Assembly (NCBI GenBank): GCA_964570565.1
Contig: CAZMYT010000012.1
Location: forward strand, 1-19,680
Direction of reading: 5' to 3'
From: W0P28-013 sp964570565
GTDB taxonomy: Bacteria > Bacteroidota > Bacteroidia > Bacteroidales > Paludibacteraceae
DNA length: 19,680 nt
The notes under the pieces were generated by a model. That model made no database searches, was not told where the DNA came from, and was given only the letters and a program-made list of their open reading frames with translations. The first letter of the stretch is position 1, and every line of letters starts with the position of its first letter. The position numbers were made by a program, and so were the translations under genes. This document shows, piece after piece, positions 12,609-19,084 of the stretch.

Positions 12609-13273
12609 AGTATTGCGATTACATCTTTACGGTTAACGTATCGGTACTTATTTCCATCTAGGTAAAGGTGAAGGTCGTACTCCAGCATGATGATATGCTC
12701 CTTGACGAATATTGTATCACCTACCTTAATCTCCTCGTTATCGGCAAATCCGTGCTTAAAGTTAATAGGCTCACCCGCTATTTCCACGATCATCCTCCTA
12801 GGGTCCTCCTCCTCATCTTTTAGTGCAAGGAATGATTTAACCTTAGTTATAACGGTCTTACCTAAAAGAAATCCGTTTAACGTTTCAATATGGTCATTGG
12901 ACTTTTTCACGATAAGGGTGCCGTAATCCAATAAGTAGTACCATCTACCATCACAGCTACATAGCGGTGCGTACATTCCTGAGTGGAAGTCAAACCACAC
13001 CTCATCGCCAATTCTTAGATTCATTGGAGTGCTATACAGGTTATTGTCGTACATCTCCTCCTTAGGGAGAGCCACCACTGTACCGTAACGAACAGCATGT
13101 GCATCTGGAAGGAATCGCCTCCACTCCTCGTTGACAGACTCAATATCCCCAAGGATTAAACCGCCTGCGGTTTGGATGTACCGCTCTGGGTACACCCTCA
13201 CCAACACCTTACCCTTAATGGGGGTAATGTCAAGCGTATCGAGTTTTATTACTGCTTCTCTACTCTGATTCAT
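12605..13273 (-). CDS. GroES-like co-chaperonin with two Cpn10-like copies
   Basis: 222 residues, about twice the length of GroES or phage T4 gp31. The first copy (about 18-124) shows ITPIKGKVLVRV, a TAGGLILGD mobile-loop region, YGTVVALP, LRIGDEVWF and a closing YGTLIVKK, the order of a Cpn10 barrel. The second copy (about 137-222) repeats it in weaker form: LLGKTVITKV, an acidic loop (DEEED), MIVEIAGEP, IKVGDTIFV and the typical end YRYVNRKDVIAIL. In phages such proteins cap host GroEL to fold capsid or polymerase proteins. Only the first copy has a hydrophobic Gly-Gly-Leu-Ile loop, so one copy may contact GroEL and the other act as structure. It begins within the replication operon, 19 bases after the DUF3127 gene. 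Confidence 0.75.
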   Translation of the reverse strand: MNQSREAVIKLDTLDITPIKGKVLVRVYPERYIQTAGGLILGDIESVNEEWRRFLPDAHAVRYGTVVALPKEEMYDNNLYSTPMNLRIGDEVWFDFHSGMYAPLCSCDGRWYYLLDYGTLIVKKSNDHIETLNGFLLGKTVITKVKSFLALKDEEEDPRRMIVEIAGEPINFKHGFADNEEIKVGDTIFVKEHIIMLEYDLHLYLDGNKYRYVNRKDVIAIL

Positions 13274-13292
13274 TATATAATAAAATTATATG

Positions 13293-13640
13293 CTACCAAG
13301 GCAGGTCATCTGACTGTGGCTCTAAATTGGCTGATTTAGGTGCGCTTGTAGTTGTTTTTACATCCTCTTTAACTTCGCCTTGGAACGGAAGCACTTTCCA
13401 CACCTTTAGTGACACGTAGTACTTCCCGTTAAACTCTCTAGTTGAAGGGTTAAACTCTAACGATACCTTATCGCCATCTTTCAGCTCACGTACTCTATCT
13501 ACCTCTTCGCCCCACACCTCGAATAGATTAATATCTTTATCCCTTGCAAGGAACGTAGCCATCTGCCATGTTCCCTTACCGTCTTTTCTTTCTCCTGATT
13601 TGGAGTCTACTAATTTTACGAATGTTCCTGAATAAATCAT
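13293..13640 (-). CDS. DUF3127 family protein, likely single-strand DNA binding
   Basis: 115 residues. MIYSGTFVKLVDSKSGERKD leads into TWQMATFLARD, LFEVWGEEVDRV, LKDGDKVSLEFNPSTREFNG and YYVSLKVWKV, the five-strand OB-like pattern of DUF3127, a family seen in Bacteroidota and their phages. After a Ser/Thr/Pro linker the protein ends SDDLPW, an acidic aromatic tail like the DDIPF tip by which SSB recruits replication proteins. Position between replication genes and the length fit a phage SSB. Function is inferred from fold pattern and tail. Confidence 0.7.
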   Translation of the reverse strand: MIYSGTFVKLVDSKSGERKDGKGTWQMATFLARDKDINLFEVWGEEVDRVRELKDGDKVSLEFNPSTREFNGKYYVSLKVWKVLPFQGEVKEDVKTTTSAPKSANLEPQSDDLPW

Positions 13641-13641
13641 A

Positions 13642-13923
13642 CTAGTTGGTTTTAATAAAACATTTATTTTCTTTTATGTAATCCGTGATGTGGAAGTCTC
13701 TTAGACCATCCTTTATCTCGTACTCCACGTACTTATCCTCCTTGAGAATGAACGTTCCCTTCTTCATCTCGTAGTAGCGAGAGTGCCAAGGCTGCATGTA
13801 GATAAAGTCAAATATAGTCTTAACCTTTCTGTAGCCTTCTGGTAGTTGTTCGTACTCCGCTATGGGTTGGTTATCCACCCAGAAGTACAGCTCTCCGTTT
13901 TCGTCTCTAATCTGCGCTTTCAT
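13642..13923 (-). CDS. phage protein of unknown function
   Basis: 93 residues from the ATG at 13921-13923 (MKAQIRDENGELYFWVDNQP); a longer start would overlap the upstream gene by 71 bases. It has strand-like segments and a repeated aromatic pattern (FDFIYMQPWHSRYYEM). No motif is recognised. It precedes the DUF3127 gene by one base. Confidence 0.55.
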   Translation of the reverse strand: MKAQIRDENGELYFWVDNQPIAEYEQLPEGYRKVKTIFDFIYMQPWHSRYYEMKKGTFILKEDKYVEYEIKDGLRDFHITDYIKENKCFIKTN

Positions 13924-14131
13924 ATAGTCGTTTATATACCTCCGTATAAATTTGTGTGATTTGGTCAAGCACCTCAACCTCGTCTTCTGTTAATGTAAGT
14001 TTCTTTAAAAATCCAGGTCTTTTATTGTACTCTAAAAGTTTTACGCTTACGTTATTCAGCGATGTCAACATTTCAAAGTCAAACTTCATGGAGTACAGAA
14101 AGTCTGATGATAGTTCAATTGGTCTAGGCAT
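13907..14131 (-). CDS. 74-aa protein of unknown function
   Basis: 74 residues: MPRPIELSSDFLYSMKFDFE, then helical KLLEYNKRPGFLKKLTLTED and IYTEVYKRLYESAD. Mostly helical; unknown. It overlaps the coiled-coil gene by 8 bases and the next gene by 17. Confidence 0.55.
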   Translation of the reverse strand: MPRPIELSSDFLYSMKFDFEMLTSLNNVSVKLLEYNKRPGFLKKLTLTEDEVEVLDQITQIYTEVYKRLYESAD

Positions 14132-14474
14132 TCAAGTATTTTTTTAGCTGTTTAACCTTCTCCTCCGCAGATACGTTGGAGTTTAGTATTCGTCCTATTT
14201 TAGTTTCGCACTTTCCATCTATCTCCTTGGATAGTTTAAACAAATCAGCATACTGACTTTTTAGTGCTGCGTACTTCAACTCCAGTTCTTCATACTCTGA
14301 GAACAACTTGAAGTACTGTAGTCGGTAGTTCTCGTTTACAGTGCATAAGTGGTATCCCAACTCGTTAAGCCTATACTTGTCATCACCCTTCTCGTATATG
14401 TCATCCTTAACGTGAACCAGCCCGTTCTCAACTGCGACTACTGTCAATGCTTGCGCCAAATTCTTCCTGCTCAT
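14124..14474 (-). CDS. coiled-coil protein with possible winged-helix start
   Basis: 116 residues from the ATG at 14472-14474 (MSRKNLAQALTVVAVENGLV). The first 55 residues (ALTVVAVENGLVHVKDDIYE, then YRLNELGYHLC) look like a small helix-turn-helix or winged-helix domain. The remainder (YFKLFSEYEELELKYAALKS onward) is a heptad-rich coiled coil. It may therefore be a DNA-binding dimer. The chosen start overlaps the upstream gene by 47 bases; a longer one is less protein-like. Confidence 0.5.
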   Translation of the reverse strand: MSRKNLAQALTVVAVENGLVHVKDDIYEKGDDKYRLNELGYHLCTVNENYRLQYFKLFSEYEELELKYAALKSQYADLFKLSKEIDGKCETKIGRILNSNVSAEEKVKQLKKYLNA

Positions 14475-14760
14475 CCCTGAATAGCATATTAAGTTCATCA
14501 CCAAAGTAATAATTCCCATCAATCATTGCGGACATTATACAACTGTACTCCTGTAGTTCGAACCGTTGGTACATTCCCATATCCACATCGAAGTCCTTTC
14601 CTTTGACTAATCCGTACAGCCTGATGTGGTAGGTGTCGTTTCCTACATGTTCATCGAACGCCACGTCAACCATTTGCTTCCACTTCATTCTGTCCACGGT
14701 GGCGGAAAGGTATCGGTTGGTTATCTCCACTAACCGACTGGCTATAATTCTTAAATCCAT
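14428..14760 (-). CDS. phage protein of unknown function
   Basis: 110 residues beginning MDLRIIASRLVEITNRYLSA, with strands YHIRLYGLVKGKDFDVDM and a C-terminal acidic helix FRDEQEEFGASID. No family recognised. It starts two bases after the clamp gene and belongs to the same operon. Confidence 0.6.
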   Translation of the reverse strand: MDLRIIASRLVEITNRYLSATVDRMKWKQMVDVAFDEHVGNDTYHIRLYGLVKGKDFDVDMGMYQRFELQEYSCIMSAMIDGNYYFGDELNMLFRDEQEEFGASIDSSRS

Positions 14761-14762
14761 AT

Positions 14763-15815
14763 CTAGTTTATTAGCATTGGCATTATAACACCGTCACACA
14801 AAGATGACTGGAAGTAAACTGACTTATCTGGTTCTCCGATGTATATCTCGACGGGTAAGGTCTTCATTACTTGTAAAACAGGTACAATTTTCTGAGATGA
14901 CAATCCCACCATGGCTATTCCTCCTATTTCGCAACTGTGTTTTACTGAAGATGAAACGGAATAGTCTAAGTCTTGGCTTTCAATCAGCATACAGTCAGAT
15001 ACGGTAACTTTGAGTAGGTTGGAATTCTTATTGGCGTATATGGCTGCTAAGTTAAAGCTTTTCAGCATGGCATCAGCCAACCCTTTTACCTTACACCTAT
15101 CCTTAGTTGAAGGGAATACCGTGTCAAACTTAGGCATCGCTCCTTCAATCCTACGGGAGAACATGGTGGTTTCCTCGTCTTTAAGGCATATCTGCTTATC
15201 GGTTACGATTAGCTCAATATCCTCGTTGAAGAACTGTACCATTCTAGCGAAGTTCTTATTGATAGTCGCCTCTAATGTTTCGCTGTACCGTACAGGAATC
15301 TCCACACGCATTAGAACACTACCATCGCTTCCGTACACCTTCATCTTGTCTCCCTCCACCACAATGTTAATTCCTGACATTACAGGTCTTAAATCATCAG
15401 TAGCCACGAAATGAACAACTGTTTGTAGGGCAGACTGAAAGTGTGTACGTGACAGCTCGATTGTTTTACCATCAACTAAAGAGGGTAGTTGAGGGAAATC
15501 CTCATAGTTCATCGGTTGAATGTTAAACACCGAGTTGCCCGCTTCAATTTGTCCTCCGTTTATCTTAATGTACTCAGACGAGATGGATTGTACTGTCTTG
15601 TAGAATAACGAAAAAGGTAAAAGAATATCCTCTGGTTCTTCTGCCAACATGGAGAGGCACATGAACGTTTCGTAGTTAGTACCAAGAACGTAAACCGAGT
15701 TATCGGTGTGCTTCTTAATGAATACGTTCTCCACAATTGGCACTGGAGACTTTTGCGGTATTACACCGCTTAACGCTTTAAGGGCGTTGTTTAAATCTGT
15801 TGTTTTTAGAATCAT
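14763..15815 (-). CDS. dnaN-like: DNA polymerase sliding clamp (beta subunit, DnaN-like)
   Basis: 350 residues, near the 360-370 of bacterial beta clamps. MILKTTDLNNALKALSGVIP is the usual first helix, followed by IVENVFIKKHTDNSVYVLGTN (domain I strands), FVATDDLRPVMSGINIVVEG (the start of domain II, the region with the conserved R-P-x-L-x-G-I pattern), and the domain III end VIMPMLIN, close to the family's MPMRL tail. It encircles DNA and tethers the replicative polymerase, so the phage probably codes for its own replisome or steals the host polymerase with its own clamp. The start overlaps the upstream gene by ATGA. Confidence 0.9.
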   Translation of the reverse strand: MILKTTDLNNALKALSGVIPQKSPVPIVENVFIKKHTDNSVYVLGTNYETFMCLSMLAEEPEDILLPFSLFYKTVQSISSEYIKINGGQIEAGNSVFNIQPMNYEDFPQLPSLVDGKTIELSRTHFQSALQTVVHFVATDDLRPVMSGINIVVEGDKMKVYGSDGSVLMRVEIPVRYSETLEATINKNFARMVQFFNEDIELIVTDKQICLKDEETTMFSRRIEGAMPKFDTVFPSTKDRCKVKGLADAMLKSFNLAAIYANKNSNLLKVTVSDCMLIESQDLDYSVSSSVKHSCEIGGIAMVGLSSQKIVPVLQVMKTLPVEIYIGEPDKSVYFQSSLCDGVIMPMLIN

Positions 15816-16585
15816 CGTCTTATATAATTTATTCGTTTATCACACTTTAGCACACATCTCTGGCAAACATCAAAGTCTGGTGTGGCATCCCACGTGGTGT
15901 TGTTCAACTTGTAGTAAGCCTTCCTTAGAAACTCATTGCCCTCGGCTAGTCGTGTTTCATTCGGGGATATGTCAAACATAACATTTGATAGATTAGCCGT
16001 ATCAAAAACCCAGTAGACCAAGTGAATCTGCTTCCTTTTAGCCATTCGTGTTACGCTGTCAATTCCGTACTCTGCGCTGTTAAGAATGAACAGAGCCACA
16101 CTGCTGTACACGTTATCCAAGAAGTCAATGTTCCCCCAGCAGTAACGGCCTGACCTATTTCCTAGGTTAGATGTGAGGATTATTCTTACACCCGCAATGA
16201 ACGTTTCTCCCTCCAAGGTAACAGGTGTTGGAAGAATATTGAACACGTTGTAGGCGTATATATCCTTGTACGGAATCTCCACCTTAACCTGTGTGTTGCC
16301 CTCAACCATCACTCCTTTATCGGCACAAAGAACATCGAACTGTGCAGCCATTGCATCCAACTTCTTCTGGTACGAAGACTTCATGCCTGTCTTTGTAAGA
16401 GGAAGTGAATCTATAATCTCCCCAGTAACATCAGAGCCGAATAGTTTTGTTTCGATGTACGACTGGCGCATTCTATTATTATCGTAAAAGTTCTGCTCCA
16501 TCATCATGCCCTTAATCATCTTGGGGCAGAAAGGAACATCCTCTCCACGGTAAAGGACAGCCTCACAAATCTCTGGGGTAAGCAT
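15812..16585 (-). CDS. Cys-rich protein, possible degenerate Cas4/RecB-like nuclease
   Basis: 257 residues. One Cys-Pro near the N-terminus (C20-P21) and a C-terminal C241-x2-C244-x3-C248 give the four-Cys layout of Cas4/AddB-type nucleases that hold a [4Fe-4S] cluster. The middle has a strand, then GRYCWGNIDFLDN and a helical SSVALFILNSAEYG, which follows the order seen in phage PD-(D/E)XK enzymes. However, where the E-x-K should stand the sequence reads RIILTSNL, so catalysis may be lost. Alternatively it is a zinc-binding replication factor. It sits directly upstream of, and ATGA-coupled to, the clamp gene. Unknown with moderate structural hints. Confidence 0.45.
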   Translation of the reverse strand: MLTPEICEAVLYRGEDVPFCPKMIKGMMMEQNFYDNNRMRQSYIETKLFGSDVTGEIIDSLPLTKTGMKSSYQKKLDAMAAQFDVLCADKGVMVEGNTQVKVEIPYKDIYAYNVFNILPTPVTLEGETFIAGVRIILTSNLGNRSGRYCWGNIDFLDNVYSSVALFILNSAEYGIDSVTRMAKRKQIHLVYWVFDTANLSNVMFDISPNETRLAEGNEFLRKAYYKLNNTTWDATPDFDVCQRCVLKCDKRINYIRR

Positions 16586-17139
16586 TAGATTTCAATGAAT
16601 TTATTGAAGTCCTCTACAAACTTTGACATATCTTTTCTAAGGAAAGCAAAAGCAATGGCAGAATCTAATGCGTTCATAATAATGAAAACATGGTCTTTTC
16701 CTTTTTTTTCCAAAGCCTCTAGCATTATATCCCTAGAGCGTTTAGCTGCGGCAAACATTCTATCCTCAATAATAACGCCTTTAGCATTCTCTTCATCGGT
16801 AATATGGATTAAACCAAGCTCTACCATTTTTTGGGCAGATACTAATGCGTGTCCACGAACTCTCTCTTTTGAGTCATCTTTAAATAGACGTTGGTCTTTT
16901 GGCTTAGATATGGTATTGTACTTGAATACATCCCCGTTATCCTTCTTAAACTCCTTGTTCTCTATTTCGTACTTAACCATACCACCTACCACAAATGGTT
17001 CTTCTTTCTTCTTGGTATTTGTAAATCCTTCGTCTCCATTTTCAAACTTAGAGAACCACTGGTACAGAATACCGTAATCTGAATTTTTCTCCTTCTTAAA
17101 CTCACAGGAGATACACTTACTTTCTTTTGTCTGTTTCAT
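16585..17139 (-). CDS. phage protein of unknown function with N-terminal Cys pair
   Basis: 184 residues. MKQTKESKCISCEFKKEKNS places a C9-x2-C12 pair at the N-terminus, a half zinc knuckle. After a polar region comes a helical second half (VRGHALVSAQKMVELGLIHI, then FAAAKRSRDIMLEALEKKGK and ALDSAIAFAFLRKDMSKFVE). No family recognised. Coupled by a shared base to the Cys-rich gene downstream. Confidence 0.6.
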   Translation of the reverse strand: MKQTKESKCISCEFKKEKNSDYGILYQWFSKFENGDEGFTNTKKKEEPFVVGGMVKYEIENKEFKKDNGDVFKYNTISKPKDQRLFKDDSKERVRGHALVSAQKMVELGLIHITDEENAKGVIIEDRMFAAAKRSRDIMLEALEKKGKDHVFIIMNALDSAIAFAFLRKDMSKFVEDFNKFIEI

Positions 17140-17140
17140 T

Positions 17141-17713
17141 TTAGAATGGTATATTTACTTGTTTAACTTCAATAGGCTGTGGGTTTAAATCTACATACTT
17201 GAACAGCCTTACATAATCATCATTACTTAAAACTACCTCTGAATCTACCCTGTGGACGCTTTCAATAAAAGATTCCCACATGTATACTGGTCGGTTATGA
17301 CCATCCAGTAGTTGACTTCCTAGTTTCTCTATTGGTCTTTGCTGTATGCCAACCACGGCTTTAAACTTTGGCTTATTGGAGAACTTATCGTATGCTCTCT
17401 GCAAAGCGTTCAAAGACATCTTGCTGGTGAACCGTGTGTACCAATCCTCAATGCTGTCTGTTCCGTACCGAGATGCTACATGGTAGCAGCCTATTGGATG
17501 GTAGGTTACTTTATCCACATCATCATGGTAGAATATATCCCTGGGCTTAACGATTGAAATAACCAGCATATCTCCTCCGTTCTTGGTCTTTCTCATCTCA
17601 GCCTCCTTGATGGTTAACTCGTGTACTCCTATGGGAATTAATGTCTTCTTCTGAAGAATACGTGGGTCAAACATTAAAGCTAACTGGTTGTATGATTCAA
17701 GGGAAAGAAACAT
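17141..17713 (-). CDS. DUF669-like, possible ssDNA-binding or recombination accessory protein
   Basis: 190 residues. The segment PIGVHELTIKEAEMRKTKNG then GDMLVISIVKPRDIFYHDD follows the start pattern of the phage DUF669 family (a G-x-Y/H strand, acidic AE, basic KTKNG, then a strand). DUF669 genes usually sit in phage replication or recombination modules, as here. The rest (TYHPIGCYHVASRYGTDSIE, then FKAVVGIQQRPIEKLGSQLL) has further OB-like strands. Assignment rests on one motif region. One base separates it from the next gene. Confidence 0.45.
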   Translation of the reverse strand: MFLSLESYNQLALMFDPRILQKKTLIPIGVHELTIKEAEMRKTKNGGDMLVISIVKPRDIFYHDDVDKVTYHPIGCYHVASRYGTDSIEDWYTRFTSKMSLNALQRAYDKFSNKPKFKAVVGIQQRPIEKLGSQLLDGHNRPVYMWESFIESVHRVDSEVVLSNDDYVRLFKYVDLNPQPIEVKQVNIPF

Positions 17714-17913
17714 TACCTAAATCCTTTAACCTTAAAACAGTTAACCCTAAACTTGAATCCTAGCTTATTGAGAACAACCTTCCACCATGTTTCTCGATAG
17801 ACTTTTAGAACTAAGCATTTATATCCAAGAACCGAAGTGTAAACATAACCTTTATGAACATAATTTAAATGCTCTTTGGTTGATTTTATGGTTTGAATAG
17901 TTACGTCTTCCAT
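17713..17913 (-). CDS. 66-aa basic protein, first gene of the replication operon
   Basis: 66 residues: MEDVTIQTIKSTKEHLNYVH, then KGYVYTSVLGYKCLVLKVYR and a strongly basic end (LGFKFRVNCFKVKGFR). Net positive charge suggests nucleic-acid contact. Unknown family. Its start lies 20 bases after the -7 box of promoter 17933-17964, and it ends in a TAATG overlap with the DUF669-like gene. Confidence 0.6.
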   Translation of the reverse strand: MEDVTIQTIKSTKEHLNYVHKGYVYTSVLGYKCLVLKVYRETWWKVVLNKLGFKFRVNCFKVKGFR

Positions 17914-17932
17914 GTGTTATTAGAATTTAAAC

Positions 17933-17964
17933 GCAAGGTACGAAAAAGAAATGAGAAAACCAAA
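17933..17964 (-). promoter_or_regulatory. predicted promoter of the replication operon
   Basis: Minus strand: TTTG (17964-17961), 20 bases, TACCTTGC (17940-17933). Same form as the sites at 2907, 4702 and 9830. The -33 box begins directly after the terminator that ends array A. Confidence 0.65.
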
Positions 17965-17966
17965 TT

Positions 17967-17992
17967 AAAAAGGACAAAAATGCTGTAGTCCT
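17967..17992 (-). terminator. terminator closing cassette array A
   Basis: Minus strand stem AGGAC (17992-17988), a loop and GTCCT (17975-17971), followed by four to five T. A typical short Rho-independent terminator. It would separate array A transcription from the replication operon's own promoter, three bases further on. Confidence 0.55.
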
Positions 17993-18059
17993 ATAATATT
18001 TTTTATACAGTGCTTGTTGCTGGTTATGGCTAAATTATGACCTTTGTAATTTACTGTCC

Positions 18060-18132
18060 ATTTACTAATTATTTCTTTCATAATCAATTAATTATTTAGT
18101 AAATTTATACTGTAATAAGGTAGTTACCAACC
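18060..18132 (-). other. 3' boundary of cassette array A (R''-like box, 14-mer and hairpin)
   Basis: Plus-strand GTTACCAACC (18123-18132) is the 3' box after the 95-aa gene. It overlaps TAATAAGGTAGTTA (18113-18126), identical to 3001-3014 in array C. Next to it is a 9-bp inverted repeat, ATTTACTAA (18060-18068) with TTAGTAAAT (18096-18104), like the hairpin at 2951-2991. Confidence 0.55.
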
Positions 18133-18133
18133 A

Positions 18134-18421
18134 TTATAAAGAGAAGCAGTCGCACCCTTTACAAAAGTCTTTACTTATTTTGGTTCGCAACCCGTCTTTT
18201 GATAAATCACAAAGCGACCAACAACCCATAGCCATTGATAATGCTTCGGGATAATTACACCAATCGGGTTGCTTGTAGTTTTCCATTATATAACCAACTG
18301 TCTTTTTATCAGCAATTAAAATATCTATTTCCGTTTGCTCCAATTCGTGAAAATAACGGTTGGTAACACACGGTAAAACTCCATTGCCTTGTGGTTTATC
18401 AGTCTTTTCTACTTCGTTCAT
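18134..18421 (-). CDS. cassette-borne Cys-rich 95-aa protein
   Basis: 95 residues: MNEVEKTDKPQGNGVLPCVT, then a helical TEIDILIADKKTVGYIMENY, and a C-terminal Cys cluster (PDWCNYPEA, GCWSLCDLSKDG, DFCKGCDCFSL). Seven Cys with C-x4-C and C-x2-C-x-C spacing suggest a metal centre. Unknown function. The stop is one base from the cassette's 3' box, and the leader follows a short attC-like site. AT-rich codon use like the other cassettes. Confidence 0.7.
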   Translation of the reverse strand: MNEVEKTDKPQGNGVLPCVTNRYFHELEQTEIDILIADKKTVGYIMENYKQPDWCNYPEALSMAMGCWSLCDLSKDGLRTKISKDFCKGCDCFSL

Positions 18422-18461
18422 GGTTTCTACTGTTTTGAAAATTTATCTATCGTATTTAAAA

Positions 18462-18496
18462 CGGCAACGAGAGTTTACCGTCAAACGTTAGGTGCA
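18462..18496 (-). other. short attC-like site after the Dam methyltransferase
   Basis: Plus-strand GTTAGGTGCA (18487-18496) is complementary, base for base, to the 5' box of the same cassette (TGCACCTAAC, 18951-18960). The other end is CGGCAAC (18462-18468). The inner stem is short (GTTT with AAAC). At 35 bases this is one of the smallest sites and closely resembles 10405-10444. Confidence 0.5.
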
Positions 18497-18499
18497 AGT

Positions 18500-18928
18500 T
18501 TAAGTGCGACCGTCAAACACCACCAACATAGAGTCGTGCATTCCAGCCTTGCCCGTAACATATTCACCAAAGGTATTTACACCGCAAAATTTTATCCTTC
18601 CTTCAAAGAACCTTATTTCTGTTTGGTTCGGCAATATCTCTTTGTGAAATAGCTTTGTGCTTGTACTTACAGGCAATAGCATTACACATAGTTTTCCCTT
18701 TTTACTTTCAGATATTGCCTTGCGTACAAATGCTTCTTTGAGCTTTCTGCTATAAGGTGGATTGATAAAATTTCGCTCACCCCATTCTACTTCCAACCCA
18801 TCCCACTTTTCAATATCGTGTTGATACGGGCAAGGGTCAAAGGTAAAATCAAATTCCTCATTCAATTTGGCATACACGTCTGGTGGTGTTGCCCAATCAT
18901 CTTTATGATCTAAATTTCTGTTTTTCAT
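18500..18928 (-). CDS. cassette-borne phage-type Dam (DNA N6-adenine methyltransferase)
   Basis: 142 residues from the ATG at 18926-18928; a longer frame to 18955 runs into the attC-like site and is rejected. DDWATPPDVYAKLNEEFDFT followed by DPCPY is the N-terminal signature of the phage Dam family (PF05869). NPPYS at 56-60 is the catalytic D/N-P-P-Y motif, and KLCVMLLPVSTSTKLFHKEI follows as in relatives. It methylates adenine, often at GATC, and protects DNA from restriction. The family is usually 150-180 residues, so this is a compact form. The cassette ends are perfectly complementary. It is the third methyltransferase carried on a cassette in this window. Confidence 0.85.
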   Translation of the reverse strand: MKNRNLDHKDDWATPPDVYAKLNEEFDFTFDPCPYQHDIEKWDGLEVEWGERNFINPPYSRKLKEAFVRKAISESKKGKLCVMLLPVSTSTKLFHKEILPNQTEIRFFEGRIKFCGVNTFGEYVTGKAGMHDSMLVVFDGRT

Positions 18929-18951
18929 ATTCAATTCCGTTAATAAAACCT

Positions 18952-19084
18952 GCACCTAACAGCGTGTATAAGCAATGGCACAGGAATTTTGTGGTCAAAT
19001 TCAAGCGTTATACAAGTGCCACTTCTCATATACGCAAAGCGTTATACAAGTGCCACTTCTCATATACGCAAAACGTTACCCACC
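18952..19084 (-). other. attC-like site with an internal tandem duplication
   Basis: Plus-strand GCACCTAAC (18952-18960) and GTTACCCACC (19075-19084) are the outer boxes. GCGTGTATAAGCAATGGCAC (18962-18981) pairs well with GTGCCACTTCTCATATACGC in the far arm. The far arm is present twice because of a 34-bp duplication (19005-19072). The box GTTAGGTGC on the minus strand fits the GTTRRRY core consensus fully. Confidence 0.65.
19005..19072. repeat. perfect 34-bp tandem duplication inside an attC-like site
   Basis: Units at 19005-19038 and 19039-19072 are identical, each starting GCGTTATACAAGTGCC and ending CATATACGCAAA. One unit is the arm that pairs with 18962-18981. Confidence 0.9.

Noticed and set aside
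15010..15414. 134-codon open frame on the plus strand
   Set aside because: It lies entirely opposite the sliding clamp gene, is rich in Ser/Leu as antisense frames often are, and has no recognisable family.
16595..17077. 160-codon open frame on the plus strand
   Set aside because: It is antisense to the 184-aa gene of the replication operon and shows composition typical of a shadow frame.
17965..18081. 38-codon minus-strand ORF (MKEIISKWTVNYKGHNLAIT...)
   Set aside because: It starts inside the array A boundary hairpin and its last codons form the terminator hairpin; plausible composition but too little support.
18929..18955. N-terminal extension of the Dam methyltransferase
   Set aside because: It would begin inside the cassette box and has no match to the family's N-terminus.
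19005..19072. CRISPR-like repeat
   Set aside because: Only two units, directly abutting with no spacer, and inside an attC-like palindrome; it is a tandem duplication.
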